Assembly: GCA_004565275.1 (NCBI GenBank)
Contig: SDOX01000009.1
Coordinates: forward strand, 451,007-515,006
Length of the DNA stretch: 64,000 nucleotides
Direction of reading: 5' to 3'
Source of the DNA: Nannochloropsis salina CCMP1776
Taxonomy: Eukaryota; Sar; Eustigmatophyceae; Eustigmatales; Monodopsidaceae
Shown here: positions 1-10,637 of the stretch, piece after piece
Position numbering within the stretch: position 1 is the stretch's first letter
How the letters are laid out: each line of letters begins with the position of its first letter
Made by a program: the position numbers and the translations under genes
Notes under the pieces: generated by a model
The model's database searches: none
Told to the model about the DNA's origin: nothing
Seen by the model: the letters and a program-made list of their open reading frames with translations, nothing else

Positions 1-281
1 AGACATCCGCCTTTCCTGACCCCCCTCCTCTCGCCATATTCTATTCCAGCATGCACAATTATACAGTCCGAGAATGTAAATAATGCTGCACACATGGTGA
101 TGAACCATGAAACCGAGCAAGGAAAGAGCATCACTGGGAATTACCGTAGCACCACCAGGCCGAGCAATTCCCATTCGAATACCTGATTTGTTTCAGCCTT
201 GGCCTTATTTGTTTTCTTTTCCTTGTTTATGGCTATACACGTCGACTAGCATCGCTGCCACTATTCACATTACAAAGAGTC
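1..281. other. Left-edge flank
   Basis: 3' flank of the exopolyphosphatase gene and whatever lies to the left of the window. The 89-codon plus-strand frame at 107-376 overlaps the exopolyphosphatase end and shows no family features. Confidence 0.3.
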
Positions 282-2334
282 TCATTTCGGGAACAGGATC
301 CCCTCGTTGTCCTCCAGTAAGCGGCGCAAGATGGGCTCTACCTGCTTACGAGATGCCTGCACGTTGCCTTGCTTGAAGCACCACAGCCGCTGCTCTCTAT
401 CGCCCCCTTCGTTGCATCGCTCTCGGTCCCCCCACTCGGGGCGTGGCCAGAGCTCTAGCAGCAGATCGCCCGCTTCCGTTTCGGGTGTGAGCAGCAAGGT
501 CGCCAAGGTCCGCGCAAGGACGGGACAGGACGCATACACGGCCAAGGTGCGTTGTATACCTCCGTCCTTTGCTCCCCCTGCGGGCATGACCAGCGACATG
601 AGCACAAGCAGCTCCACACCCCGAGAGGACGCGAATCGCTCCAAGACGGACTCCACGCCTGAGACCTTGCACAGGAGGTCTGGAGGGGCATGTGGGGAAG
701 GAAAGCCTCGCTCGGTGCCTGTGACAGCAATGCAGTTCACAAGGACCTGAACAAGGCCCTCGGGCTGCACACAAGGCCTGTCGCTCAGTTGTCGGAGCCA
801 CGATATCCCGTTGATCCCCTCCATCCCTAATGTCAGGGATTGCAACACGTACCGTGCAGAGCGACGAGGACGGAGCTCATGCCAAACCGGAGAGCTTGCC
901 GAGTCTGTAAGCTGGCGGCGAAAGACTTGTAGTCGAGCCCCAAGGCCTCGTTCACCTCTAAGGACTGCCACCATCTGGAAGGAGATGGAACAGGGAGGTT
1001 GACATCGGAGGGCTTAGTGAGGGTAGACTAAGCCAGTCACTGCTAGCACAACACGTGTCTCGAAGAGTTCGGGTGGATACTTTTTTGACTCAATCGTAGA
1101 AAAGGCGAAAGCTCCAACCCACCCTTGATCGAACTTAGCCCCCGATAGATCCCTGTAGAGGGCCTGCTCGCTCTTCCACTCCCTGTCACTCCTCCCGGCC
1201 AAGCCTGCTGCCAACGCCTTCGCCACTGCCTCGTCTCGAGAAGTGACCTTGCCTGCGCTGGCATCTAAGCACACGGAGTCCAAAAGTACAACGCCAAGGA
1301 GAAGCATGGCGACGGCCGGGCAGAGCAAGTCGGGATTGGACAGATACCGCTCTGCAACGAGGGTGCATGTCGAAGCTACAAGGGCACGACCCCCCGCCGT
1401 GCTGCTGTTGCTGCTCAGGCTCGGGACACGACTGATTCCACTTTGTTTTTGCTGCGCGCTTGAGTACAAGGCGTCGAAGCCCTCAGCGTCGGCGGCAAAG
1501 GCAATGTCGCGGTTCCCGCCCGTTACCTTCTCGTAGAGACCTTGGTCCTCGTGATGGTCCACGATGCGCTCAACCACCTGTGCAAGGTCCATTCAGATAC
1601 AGTTACGGGGATGGACGGAGATTGGCAAGCACAGTACAGCATGAACCTGCAGGCACCGAGAGAAAGGCGGGGCTCCTTCTAGTACTTGGGTCCTAATTTG
1701 ACTCAAGAAATAGACAGGTACAAAAGAAAATAACCAAGTGAGTAAGAGTTCGGCCACGATCTCCTACCGGTCCTAGGTTCTGCAATGAGGCCGTGAGCTT
1801 GTTGTGGTCGACCAGCACTAAACCCGTCAGGGCATCTTTTGCGTGCGCGCCTAGTAAGTCCACCTCGTCGATGCAGACCGTGTCCCTGTAGGTGCGGAGG
1901 AAGCGGTATGAGAAGGGCCATTGAACATAGCGGATTTGAAGAAAGATTATGCATTTATTTCACATCGTTAAGTGTGACAAATCCATACAGTGACAGCAAA
2001 TCCTTCGCAAGATTCATGCTTACCGGAGAGCCTCCAAGATGCCGGCAAGGCGGAATAGAAGCAAGGTTTCGGGACGCAACTTTAGCTCTGTGCGACGCAA
2101 GGGCAAGATTGGAACATAATGCACACTTCCCAATTTGTCAGTAGATGATCGAGTCATCTGCAAGAATTGGGCTAGACAAATGGATGACACAATGCTATCC
2201 GCGTCGGCAGCTTCGTTTCCCAACACTACTTTGACCCGTGCCTTCTTTTCATTGCACAAGAGTAGTGCCGCTCGACCCTTCTTCAAAAAGGTTGGTAAGT
2301 CTTGTGTGGTTGGCGAGGATAATATCGGTTCCAT
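282..2334 (-). CDS. PPX1: DHH-family exopolyphosphatase (PPX1/prune type), five exons
   Basis: Likely cytosolic metal-dependent phosphoesterase that removes terminal phosphate from short polyphosphate. I read exons 2334-2024, 1885-1768, 1577-1123, 974-853 and 658-282, all GT-AG and phase-consistent, giving about 460 residues (yeast PPX1 is about 397, human prune about 453). All four DHH-family metal motifs are visible: VVLGNEAADADSIVSS near the start, CIDEVDLL at the exon 1/2 junction, VLVDHN at the end of exon 2, and RIVDHHEDQ opening exon 3. The DHHA2 domain follows, with LDYKSFAASLQTRQALRFG in exon 4 and the C-terminal FKQGNVQASRKQVEPIL signature. The start at 2334 (MEPILSS) is the last Met before the first motif; the frame is open upstream without a better ATG. 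The last acceptor could instead be at 718, adding 20 residues. Family assignment is firm; substrate is inferred from the family. Confidence 0.85.
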
Positions 2335-2901
2335 GTGGCTCGAGAGAGTCGTCCGTGCAAGACAGTATCGGGAGACCAAACGATAGGGGAGGTTACCAAG
2401 GGGACCGCAGACCGAAAAAGAAAAAGCCACCGTGAAGGCGGCGCACACTGGTGGCAAGGCGCAGGAGATGTACGACAATTTGGATGAAGCACGCATTCAA
2501 GGCCTACTTTTGGCCTATGATGAAGAAATAGAAAGCTTTATATAATTCGTGTCACAGCGGGCGAAAGACGGACCTGGTGCTAGACTCTCCGACCGACAAC
2601 TTGCTGAACATGCGGCTGTCAAACATTGTCAAGGTCGTGCAAAATCTGCAACCCTTAGTTTGCGTGACAGCGTGCGCACGGCACGTTTCGCCTCTTCACG
2701 GCAAGTCACGGCACGGTCCCAAACTTCAAACATCTCGGCGCCGCTGGGAGTGCCACAGCTGTCAGCATCGAATGTCTCGCCCAGACTGCCGCTCCGGCGA
2801 CTTCGTCTTTGTTCTGCCGAATTACTTTTTCCTCTTCGACATTCGCATTCGGCACGCCCACCTCTATTCCTGCCATTCCTCTTTAAACCTATCCAGTAAT
2901 T
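2335..2901. other. Divergent intergenic region, exopolyphosphatase / cyclophilin
   Basis: About 570 bases between two genes transcribed away from each other, so it should hold both promoters. The end next to the cyclophilin start is pyrimidine-rich. I see no further gene and no motif I can name. Confidence 0.4.
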
Positions 2902-3848
2902 ATGGCCTTTGCCAAGTCTCTTGCGTTCATGCTCGGCATGGCCACCTTCGCTCTCAGGTTCGTGTAGGTCCTCTGGCCATGGTGCTTCATCTCTCGATCG
3001 CGAAACCCGATGAATCGCATTTAAGACCTATTTTCTTGATCTTTTGCAATTTGTTGCCATACATACAGTCAAGCTGATGACCTCACGAAAGTAACGCACA
3101 AAGTTTTTTTCGACATCAATGTAGCGGATAAGGTACGTAAATATGAAGAAATAAGTTTTTAGCAGCGACGCGACTCATCACTCCTTTGTCATCTCCTGCT
3201 TTTCTCTCCCGACCGGCACAATTTTCCAGCCTGCTGGTCGTATTGTCTTTGGACTGTATGGGAACACCGTACCCAGGACGGTGGAAAACTTCCGTGCGCT
3301 CTGCACCGGCGAGAAAGGAATTGGAGGCGCAGGCCGCCCCCTCCACTACAAGGGTTCAAAATTTCACCGAGTGATCCCCTCCTTCATGCTGCAGGGGGGC
3401 GATTTCACTCACAACAATGGCATGGGCGGAGAGTCCATCTACGGGTTAGTACTAGAATTCAAAGAGATGGGGGCCGGTTCTGGGGGAAAGTTTCGGAATT
3501 GTTTAGGCGATTCACGGACGAAGAGCTGTAAATACTGTGATTGCTCACCCAGCGTTCCCCGTGCACGCTCATCCCTATCGTCATGACAGCGGTAAATTCG
3601 CTGACGAGAACTTCAAATTGAAGCACACCCGACCCGGCCTCCTCTCCATGGCGAACGCAGGGCGCGACACGAACGGCTCCCAGTTCTTCATCACCACCGT
3701 AGTGACCTCCTGGCTCGACGGGCGCCACGTCGTTTTCGGAGAGGTCCTGGAAGGTATGGACGTAGTGAAGATGATCGAGGGCCTGGGCAGCGATGACGGA
3801 ACCGTGAAGAAGCCCGTGATCATCGCGGACTCCGGCGAGCTCAAGTAG
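2902..3848 (+). CDS. Secretory-pathway cyclophilin (peptidyl-prolyl isomerase), four exons
   Basis: Cyclophilin-type isomerase catalysing cis/trans interconversion of prolyl bonds, probably in the ER lumen or outside the cell. Exons 2902-2957, 3069-3132, 3230-3444 and 3590-3848 join in phase to 197 residues. Exon 1 encodes a signal peptide ([19 protein letters not shown]) followed by the mature start [16 protein letters not shown]. The core carries the cyclophilin signatures [16 protein letters not shown] (catalytic Arg in FHRVIP), [17 protein letters not shown] and [12 protein letters not shown]. It ends SGELK, with no KDEL-type retention signal, so it may be secreted or held by partners as animal cyclophilin B is. 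The gene converges on the carrier gene downstream. Family assignment is essentially certain; location rests on the signal peptide alone. Confidence 0.93.
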
Positions 3849-4347
3849 AGAGTGAGCGCGAGGGACCTTTTGGGACTAAACACTGGGTTATGGGAAGCAG
3901 CGACAATTAGGGATGAAGATAGCCAGAAACGGCCGGGAAGCGAGTCTTGACATAGATGACTCTGTCAGAAGGGTGCTTTATCACAGGGCCCGGTCGTTGA
4001 GGTTGTTGACGCCGTAGCACGCCTCACAATGGTTTCGGTTTGGGTGTTTAGGAGAGCCTAAAGTACGAAGGGAGCGAGAAATAATGACAAGCAAATGCCC
4101 AGCCTGGCGTAAGACGCTCTCGGCGCGTACCGATGCGTGAAAATTTGTTTCTTTGTTACAAAGGGCTTGTTCGCCCCCGGGGCCTGGGGTTCCTTGTCGC
4201 CCTGTGCTCCCATCACGATATTGTACAAGCCGGGCAGAGATTTACCACGGTCCGTAACCTCACGAATCTTAAAACACGACTTTGCTGCCGCTCACTTCTC
4301 TGCTCCAGTTGGGGCGCGGCCCCTCACCCCTTTCCCCCGCCAGCCCA
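3849..4347. other. Convergent 3' intergenic region
   Basis: Tail-to-tail space between cyclophilin (+) and the carrier gene (-). It should contain both 3' UTRs. Reading frames here are short and unlike any family I know. Confidence 0.4.
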
Positions 4348-5712
4348 TCAGTGTCGACTCGATCCCTTCGCGTCCTCTTCCCCCCCTGCCTCTCCAACGC
4401 CCAGCAAGGCCTTGCTCGCCTCGAAGGAGGAAAACCCCACCGCCGTGAAGAGAGCCGAGTACATGACCCTGAACCGCACGCCCGCGTAGAGCCCCGGCAC
4501 CCCCTCCTTCTGAGCAACGTCCAGCAAGCAGCCCAGGACATCGCGGCCGGGGGGGCAGGCGTTGATCGCCATGCGCGTCTTGATCACGTCGAGAGGAGTT
4601 GTGGCTGCGCTCGAGAGGGCTCCGGCTAGGGCTCCCGCGACCACGGCCACGCGCGGTCCACTCAGGGAGATAGCGCCCCACAAGGCCTGCCCCCCCAGGT
4701 ACAATTTGAACTCCTCGTAAAGAGCAAAGCGGAGGACAGCCGACGGGATGTTGCGAAGCAACGTCGCGCGGTAACCGCTGTAGAGGCCTCTGACGCCCTT
4801 CTCCCTGAGGATGGATGCGAAGACCCCCGGGAAGCCCAGACTCGCTCCTCCGTGGGCGTTGCGGTACATCTGCAGCTGCTGTTTCAGTACTTCTTTCGGT
4901 ACGAAGATTAAAGAACTGGCGGTATTTCCTGCGGCGGCTGCTAAGGCGTGAGCCGTCCAGCGTCGTAGAACTTGTGCACGCCGCTGGTAGAGCTCCTTGC
5001 TCCCGTCGCTTGAGACCGAGGACGACGCCTCGGTGCGCGGCCTGATGCCGGCGACCAAACGGCGCTTTACATACTCGTACACACCAAAGTACAACGCTGA
5101 GGAGGGCATGGATCCGAGCACGGCGGGTGTCAGGCCTGCCCACAGGGAGCCCAACCCATAGATGCGGGCTTGTGACGAGAGGGACGCACCCCTCGAGGCT
5201 GGTCCCGCCTGACGCAGCGTCTTCGCAACGTCGATGGGGTAGAGCACCATGTTGCTAAAACCACCCGCCAACGCGCCGGCCAAAGCCAGACGCGTGCCGC
5301 TGTTCATCCGTGCGAGAAGCTCTTGTATTCGACCCCCGTCGGCAAGAGCGATAGATGTACGTCGCTGTCTTCTTCGAGAAGGTCTTCCGACGACCTTTTG
5401 CGCAAATTTGGACGGGACATCATCTTCAAGTCGCCTCGTTTCTAGACTAAGCGATGTTCTGGTGGCAGTGCTGGAAGCATACTGTCTCGAGGAAGACGCG
5501 GCTAAGTACGGCGATAGAAGAAGGAAAGTGACGAGCAGGAGGGGAAGCCATGAGGAGGAAGCACGCTGGGAAGATGGAAACCATGAAATCCAACGCCAAT
5601 GAGGTGGACGTGACGCGCTTGTCCTCATCGATGCTGCCATACTGCTGTAAGCTACCTGTGCAACGTGAAAAGCAATGTAGTCTGAGAGCTTTGCGTCATA
5701 GGTCAAGGACAT
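4348..5712 (-). CDS. Mitochondrial carrier family (SLC25) transporter with N-terminal extension
   Basis: Membrane solute carrier of the six-helix, three-repeat SLC25 family. One exon, 454 residues from the ATG at 5712; a second Met at 5640 is also plausible. The three repeat signatures Px[D/E]xx[K/R] are present as PIDVAKT, PKEVLKQ and PLDVIKT, each followed by the expected paired helices and GLYxG-type motifs (GLYSGYRATLLRNIP, GLYAGVRFRVMYSA). About 130 residues precede the first repeat and contain one extra hydrophobic segment (WLPLLLVTFLLLSPYLAA) and an Arg-rich stretch. Family carriers are usually about 300 residues, so the extension may be targeting sequence, possibly to the plastid envelope. 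The arrangement recalls S-adenosylmethionine carriers, but the substrate cannot be assigned from sequence alone. Confidence 0.88.
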   Translation of the reverse strand: MSLTYDAKLSDYIAFHVAQVAYSSMAASMRTSASRPPHWRWISWFPSSQRASSSWLPLLLVTFLLLSPYLAASSSRQYASSTATRTSLSLETRRLEDDVPSKFAQKVVGRPSRRRQRRTSIALADGGRIQELLARMNSGTRLALAGALAGGFSNMVLYPIDVAKTLRQAGPASRGASLSSQARIYGLGSLWAGLTPAVLGSMPSSALYFGVYEYVKRRLVAGIRPRTEASSSVSSDGSKELYQRRAQVLRRWTAHALAAAAGNTASSLIFVPKEVLKQQLQMYRNAHGGASLGFPGVFASILREKGVRGLYSGYRATLLRNIPSAVLRFALYEEFKLYLGGQALWGAISLSGPRVAVVAGALAGALSSAATTPLDVIKTRMAINACPPGRDVLGCLLDVAQKEGVPGLYAGVRFRVMYSALFTAVGFSSFEASKALLGVGEAGGEEDAKGSSRH

Positions 5713-5982
5713 GGCCGCAGGCGGCGACTCGGGAGGTTTGCAGCGAGGGTAGGGGTCGAGTCCATCCCTAGCCTCAAGCGAGAGATGCGAGTTGAGGAAC
5801 TTCTTGTAAATGCCTTAGAGAGGTACGGGATGATAGATGCGATATCGATATCCTCTCTTGTAATTTTAATTGTCCTTTCCGAGTGAGACGCGTGCATCAC
5901 GCTGGATCTTACCATCCCCTACCTCCCCTACCTCCCCTACCTCCCCTACCTCCCGACTATCCTCGAAGGAGCCATCAGAGGA
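5713..5982. other. Short divergent promoter region, carrier / methyltransferase
   Basis: 270 bases separate two head-to-head genes, so a shared bidirectional promoter is likely. It includes the 9-base tandem repeat annotated separately. If the methyltransferase starts at its second Met (6031) the region is 48 bases longer. Confidence 0.4.
5916..5954. repeat. 9-base tandem repeat (acctcccct, about four copies)
   Basis: Four nearly perfect copies of the pyrimidine-only unit acctcccct lie about 30-75 bases upstream of the methyltransferase ORF. It may act in the promoter or 5' UTR, or be simple slippage sequence. Confidence 0.8.
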
Positions 5983-7683
5983 ATGTGCAGGCCCACTTGG
6001 CAAGATAAGCTACATCCGCGTGCTAGTAAAATGGCCTTCGCCCTTCTTTTCATAAGGAATACAATAGGGAGAAGAGTTGCAAGCGATTCGTTTCCGTCAT
6101 CAGCTGGTTTTTCATGTCAAAGTCCTGTATCTACATTCGTCCGCGCCGGCTCTTTCATTGGCTCCTACCTACCCGCGAGGTACTCGCTTGGGCGTGGCGG
6201 ATCGACCATAAGATATCTCACTGAGGATGAGGAGGGAGGCATGCTTTTGTCGGAAGGAACGAGATCAGTCGTGACAGGATCGAAGCAGAGGAGAGGCCGC
6301 AAATCCAAGCCGTGGCAGGGTCCGTTTGCTTACCATGAGGAGCTGGAACTCACTGTGGAAAGCCTGACTAACCTTGGTTGGGGGATCTGTCGTGCATCGT
6401 TACCTAGTGTACCGGATGCACAATCCCCCCAAATGCCATTGCCAACGCCTTCTACACCGGGCGGGCCGAGAGAGAGCCCGGAAAGTTGGGTGGTGATGGT
6501 CCCGGGAGTGATTCCCGGCGAGCGAATCCGGCTCCGGATCTATCGCAACCACAAAAACTACTCCGAGGCAGACTTGATGCATGTGCTTGAGAGTTCGTCT
6601 GAGCGCGTCGAACCTGTGTGCCCTCTCTTCGGCAGGTGCGGCGGGTGTCAGTATCAGCACATGAGCGTTGCGGCCCAGCGAGCCTGGAAACGCGAGCACG
6701 TGCTCCAGGTGCTGGCGCGGACAGGAAACGTGACGGGGATAACCGTGCAGGAAGCGATAGGGACCGAGCACACCCTTGGATACCGGTCCAAGATTACGCC
6801 GCATCACGAAAAGCCGCGAGGGGGGGAGATCCGCGAGATCGGCTTCCTGAAACTCGGGTCTCGGGCCCTGGTCGACGTGCCAGAGTGCGCCATCGCCACC
6901 CCGGCGATCAATGCCCGCTTGCGCGGACTGCGAGAGGAGGTGCGGGTGACGGCCAGGGCAGCTGCAGTTGCTGAGACGCCGAGGAAACCGAAAGGGGCGA
7001 CTTTGCTGCTCCGGGAGACTCGGGAGGGGGTGGTCACGGACCCGCGGGCAGAGGTCTCGGACCAGGTGGGGGGCCTCCTCTTCAAGTACACTGCGGGGAG
7101 CTTCTTCCAAAACAATCCGTATGTATTGCCGCACATGGTTGAATATGTGGTGCGCAAGGCCGGGGCGCCCAATGTCCGCTACCTGGTGGATGCGTACTGC
7201 GGGGGCGGTCTCTTCTGCCTCTCGGCGAGCAAAAACTTCGAGGCGTGCTACGGCGTGGAAATTAGCGAGTTGGCCATCTTGAGCGCTCAGAGAAACGCGG
7301 AGCTGAACAAGATTGGGAACTGTCACTTCCAGGCGGGGGACGCGACGGACATCTTCGCCGGCATCGGCCACATTTCCGGAGCGGACACGGTGACGATCCT
7401 CGACCCCCCCCGCAAGGGCTGCGATGAGGGCTTCTTGACGCAGCTCTGTAGATTTCGCCCAGCCCGCATTGTGTACGTGAGCTGTGACCCCGCGACACAG
7501 GCCAGGGACGCCCGCTTCCTCCTAGAGCGCGGCTATGACATCGAGGAGGTGCAGCCCTTCGACCTCTTTCCGCAGACGCGACACATCGAGAACGTCATTG
7601 TTTTTGTTGAGGCTCACCGCACGGGTGCCGGAGCCGGATCCATGCCTTCCTGGGCCGGTGAAGGGGGAACGGCGAGCTTATAA
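5983..7683 (+). CDS. RNA m5U methyltransferase, TrmA/RlmD (RumA) family with Fe-S motif, organelle-targeted
   Basis: SAM-dependent enzyme that methylates C5 of uracil in tRNA or rRNA. 566 residues from 5983; the second Met at 6031 (MAFALLFIRNTIG) gives a better targeting presequence. In order: N-terminal presequence, a TRAM-like RNA-binding segment ending in a basic stretch (IRLRIYRNHKNY), the 4Fe-4S cysteine cluster CPLFGRCGGC around residues 213-222 with the fourth Cys in VPECAIA, then the Rossmann SAM site LVDAYCGGGLFCLSA, the LDPPRKGCD motif, and the catalytic nucleophile Cys501 in YVSCDPATQARD. All RumA/RlmD catalytic features are present, so activity is expected. Target (mitochondrial or plastid rRNA versus tRNA) is unknown. 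No introns seen. Confidence 0.9.
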   Translation: MCRPTWQDKLHPRASKMAFALLFIRNTIGRRVASDSFPSSAGFSCQSPVSTFVRAGSFIGSYLPARYSLGRGGSTIRYLTEDEEGGMLLSEGTRSVVTGSKQRRGRKSKPWQGPFAYHEELELTVESLTNLGWGICRASLPSVPDAQSPQMPLPTPSTPGGPRESPESWVVMVPGVIPGERIRLRIYRNHKNYSEADLMHVLESSSERVEPVCPLFGRCGGCQYQHMSVAAQRAWKREHVLQVLARTGNVTGITVQEAIGTEHTLGYRSKITPHHEKPRGGEIREIGFLKLGSRALVDVPECAIATPAINARLRGLREEVRVTARAAAVAETPRKPKGATLLLRETREGVVTDPRAEVSDQVGGLLFKYTAGSFFQNNPYVLPHMVEYVVRKAGAPNVRYLVDAYCGGGLFCLSASKNFEACYGVEISELAILSAQRNAELNKIGNCHFQAGDATDIFAGIGHISGADTVTILDPPRKGCDEGFLTQLCRFRPARIVYVSCDPATQARDARFLLERGYDIEEVQPFDLFPQTRHIENVIVFVEAHRTGAGAGSMPSWAGEGGTASL

Positions 7684-7888
7684 TGTAGAAAAAGTGCAAG
7701 GCGCTTGATGTAACATACAGATATCTTTGGCGAAGGAAGGAAGAGGGGGGGGGCGCAAAGCAGACAGGCGACTCTTTTCGGAATATTCTTTGTTCTTTCT
7801 CAGGACAGGGCAAAAAAGGCAGACCCTTATCTTTTTATTTATCTCAGGGAGGGATGAGTCCATCTTTCTTCAATCGCTATGATTATAT

Positions 7889-9966
7889 TTACATAACGCG
7901 AAGTAAATTCTTGACTGCGACCTGCGACACCTCCCTTTCATTACCCTTCGCCGCCATTTCCTCCTTCTTTTCCTTTCCCCCGGCCCCCTTCAATCCCATT
8001 CGTTTCTCCTCTTCTCCCTGCTCGGAGGGGCTGAACGCATTGGGATCGAACCACGTGCCATCCAGGAAGAGCATAAAGAGCTTCAAAGCTGTGTCCGGTG
8101 TGTACGTTGGGACCTCTGTGGTATTATGTGGATGGTAATATATTAATTCCGCAGAACATTAATGAGATAAGCTCAAGCCAATCATGCCATATAAACCCCC
8201 TCAAAAAGGAGGTAAAGGCGGTACCTGACAGGATGCAGTGAGAATCGACGAGTAACCCACCTAGCCCCTCCAACCGCCCCCCCACTCACCATGGCCCGCG
8301 CCAGCGACCGTGGCCAGTGTCAGGTTGCCTCCAAACTGCGTCACAAAGCCCGCCACCTGCCCCTCGTCGTCGCGCCAGGGCACCCAAGGCCTCAGGACCC
8401 TCTGGCCCAGGCCGTGCATCCACTTCTGCGTGCCCCAGGTCCCACACACGGAATCGTCGTCCCCACTGTACACAAGCATTTTCAATCCGTACTTTCCCCC
8501 CAGCAAGAGCTTGTAAAGGGGCTCCATGGGTACGAAAAAGTCGCGGAGATCGTAGTTGAGCACGCTGGAGCACTCCTTCCACTCAATTCCCGGGTCGACA
8601 TGCATGGCCACCTTCACCGCCTCCTGATTGAGATACTTCACAAGGTAGTTATCTTCACAGGGCTCGTAGTCCGCAATATCGATGATGCCCACCCCCACTT
8701 GCGCCATGCGTTCCCTAACCTCAGGCGGCGAGGCGTGGTGGAGCAGCCAAGTGCGCTGAGCACGGCCGCGCTTAGAGAGGCGAACATTCGGCACTGTGTC
8801 CAGACAAACGGGATAGGAAAGCGCCTGTTCATTGAAGCGATTCAAAAATGACAATGTGAGACGATCAGAGATGGAATTATATTTGACGAGGGCATGTGAT
8901 AGTCCTGTCAACCGGACTCGGGCCAAGGACAGAAGCTCGTTGAACGCGAGGCTCCTCAATCACATAGCCCTCCGAGAAGACGTATGCCTACACGCTAGCA
9001 GTCACCTACATAAGGATTGATCTCCGCCATTTCCACGTTCATCCGCGCCTCCAATTCGATGCAGTCGGTCAGGAGGTACTCTGGGGCGACGCGGATGTGT
9101 GCACACTGCCTTTCCCAGGCGGCGGCAGTGGGATACGAAACGAGTGAGTGCCCGACGAGGGCTTTTACCGTTGCCTGGTGGTTATTCACCCAGCTTGTGT
9201 AGGGGTTGCCGACGAGAAAGCCCACGAAATTGAGCTTCGGCGAGGCGCCGGGTCGACCCTGTTGACGGACAATCTCCACGGAGAGCGTGGGTATATAGTG
9301 CCCACCCCAGCTCTCGCTTGAAATGACGAATTCATTGGACAAGTACTGAGGGAACTTCTGGAAAAAACGCAGGATAAACTCGTAGTTGTCTTTGGCGGCT
9401 TGTCGATCTCCGAGCTCGTAGTCGTGCATTGGATCGTCACTGAAAGAGAAACCAACGCCAACTGGGAAGAGCGCCCCAAGAAAATGCAGAGTTTGAGCAT
9501 GAGATTTCCACTCGCAGTGTATCAGGCCACCCTGACAGGGAGAGAATTTCCCACCCTACACCCTACCTGGTTGTTCCACGAACAGCATGTTTGCCACCTT
9601 GTTCCAGCGATAGGCGTTTTGCTCGAGGATCCCCTCCGCGTTGGGCTTAAAGGGACCCTGCTCCGTGAAAAGACCCAAAAGACCACTGCATCCTGGACCT
9701 CCGTTGGTCCACCACACGACAGGGTCCTTTTCGGGGGCGCTCTCGGACTCGATGAAGTGGTAGTGCACGTGCTTGGTGGCGTTGGGCGCGATGCCAGGGA
9801 TGTCGATGTAGCCTGAGAAGTGACGGAAGGCTGGCATGTATTCCAGGCCAGGCAGGTCTGTAATTTCATCATCAAGTGCAGCTTGCAGGTAGTTTACATT
9901 TCTGCCTGCATTTACGCCAGAAGTAAGCGCAAACACAGTCAGCAACTGGGGGAGGAAAGTCGGCAT
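7889..9966 (-). CDS. Secreted serine carboxypeptidase (peptidase family S10), four exons
   Basis: Lysosomal/vacuolar or secreted serine peptidase removing C-terminal residues. Exons 9966-9567, 9461-9010, 8824-8290 and 8115-7889 join in phase to about 537 residues. A signal peptide (MPTFLPQLLTVFALTSGVNA) starts the protein. Family landmarks: WWTNGGPGCSGLLGLFTEQGP (oxyanion region), VEQPVGVGFSFSDDP across junction 1/2, nucleophile Ser in SSESWGGHYIPT, Asp in LVYSGDDDSVCG, and His in GAGHEVPTYTPDTA, reconstituted exactly by the exon 3/4 junction. Typical SCPs have GESYAGHY at the serine; ESWGGHY is a mild variant. After the last catalytic block there is an unusual Lys/Glu-rich tail of about 50 residues (GLKGAGGKEKKEEMAAKGNE) not normal for the family. 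The first frame codon is GTG, so the ATG one codon later is taken as the start. Confidence 0.92.
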
Positions 9967-10637
9967 CACTTTTCTCTAGGTGACAAGCTCTCCAGCGCTT
10001 TCCAAAGAATTGGTGTCTGGGTGACGCTCGCGACTACAGGGAAATAATCACAATGGTAGGAAAATGTGAAAATTTTAAACGCATATTTTCCTTCGCCGGG
10101 TTTTAAAAAGAGTGCCATGCGTGCCAGTCTTGCGAAGCGGGCATATTACCACCTCACCCTGACGCTCACTCGCAGGCGCCAACAAGCAGCGGGCCAGGGC
10201 AGCTTTTGATAAGTTTTGCTCGAAAGCTTGCTATGAATGCGCCACGACGAGCTCGCCAAATTTGTATCGGAGTGCCAAAAGGGCCAGTCCTGGTCTGCGG
10301 CGTGCATTCGGTAGAACCTCGGCCATGCCTGGTTCAAGCTCGCTGGGAGCGACCCGACCGGTGGGGCGCCGGACCGGAGGGAAGTCATGGTGGACACCCC
10401 GCAACGACGACAGGTTTACAGTCGTAGCCTGCAGGGCTCCTCCGCCCAAATACGTTATATGTCAAGGTCATTGTCTGCTCGCGCCGTCCCTGTCCTTGAG
10501 CGTGTGCGCAAAGTTTTCGTGGAATTAAAAGGGCTGTGTACGACAACATTCTAACCGACGTGCTCTCTTGAATCATGCCAGGGAAAGGCCTTACGGCGGG
10601 CTAGGGCTTCAGAAGCGGAGCATACTCTACACAGTAG
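9967..10637. other. Divergent intergenic region, carboxypeptidase / CBS-PP2C
   Basis: About 670 bases holding two divergent promoters. A 25-codon frame beginning with ATG at 10235 has coding-like composition and two cysteines, and stops inside a GTAGAAC splice-donor-like site. I could not find a partner exon, so no gene is called. Confidence 0.35.

Noticed and set aside
6400-7371. 323-codon minus-strand frame opposite the methyltransferase
   Set aside because: Antisense of a gene whose catalytic motifs are all intact on the plus strand; composition is that of a shadow frame.
10235-10312. 25-codon ATG frame (MRHDELAKFVSECQKGQSWS) suggestive of a small twin-cysteine (CMC1/CHCH-like) protein
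   Set aside because: The frame closes at a splice-like GTAGAAC but no second exon with the matching cysteine pair could be found within 400 bases on the plus strand.
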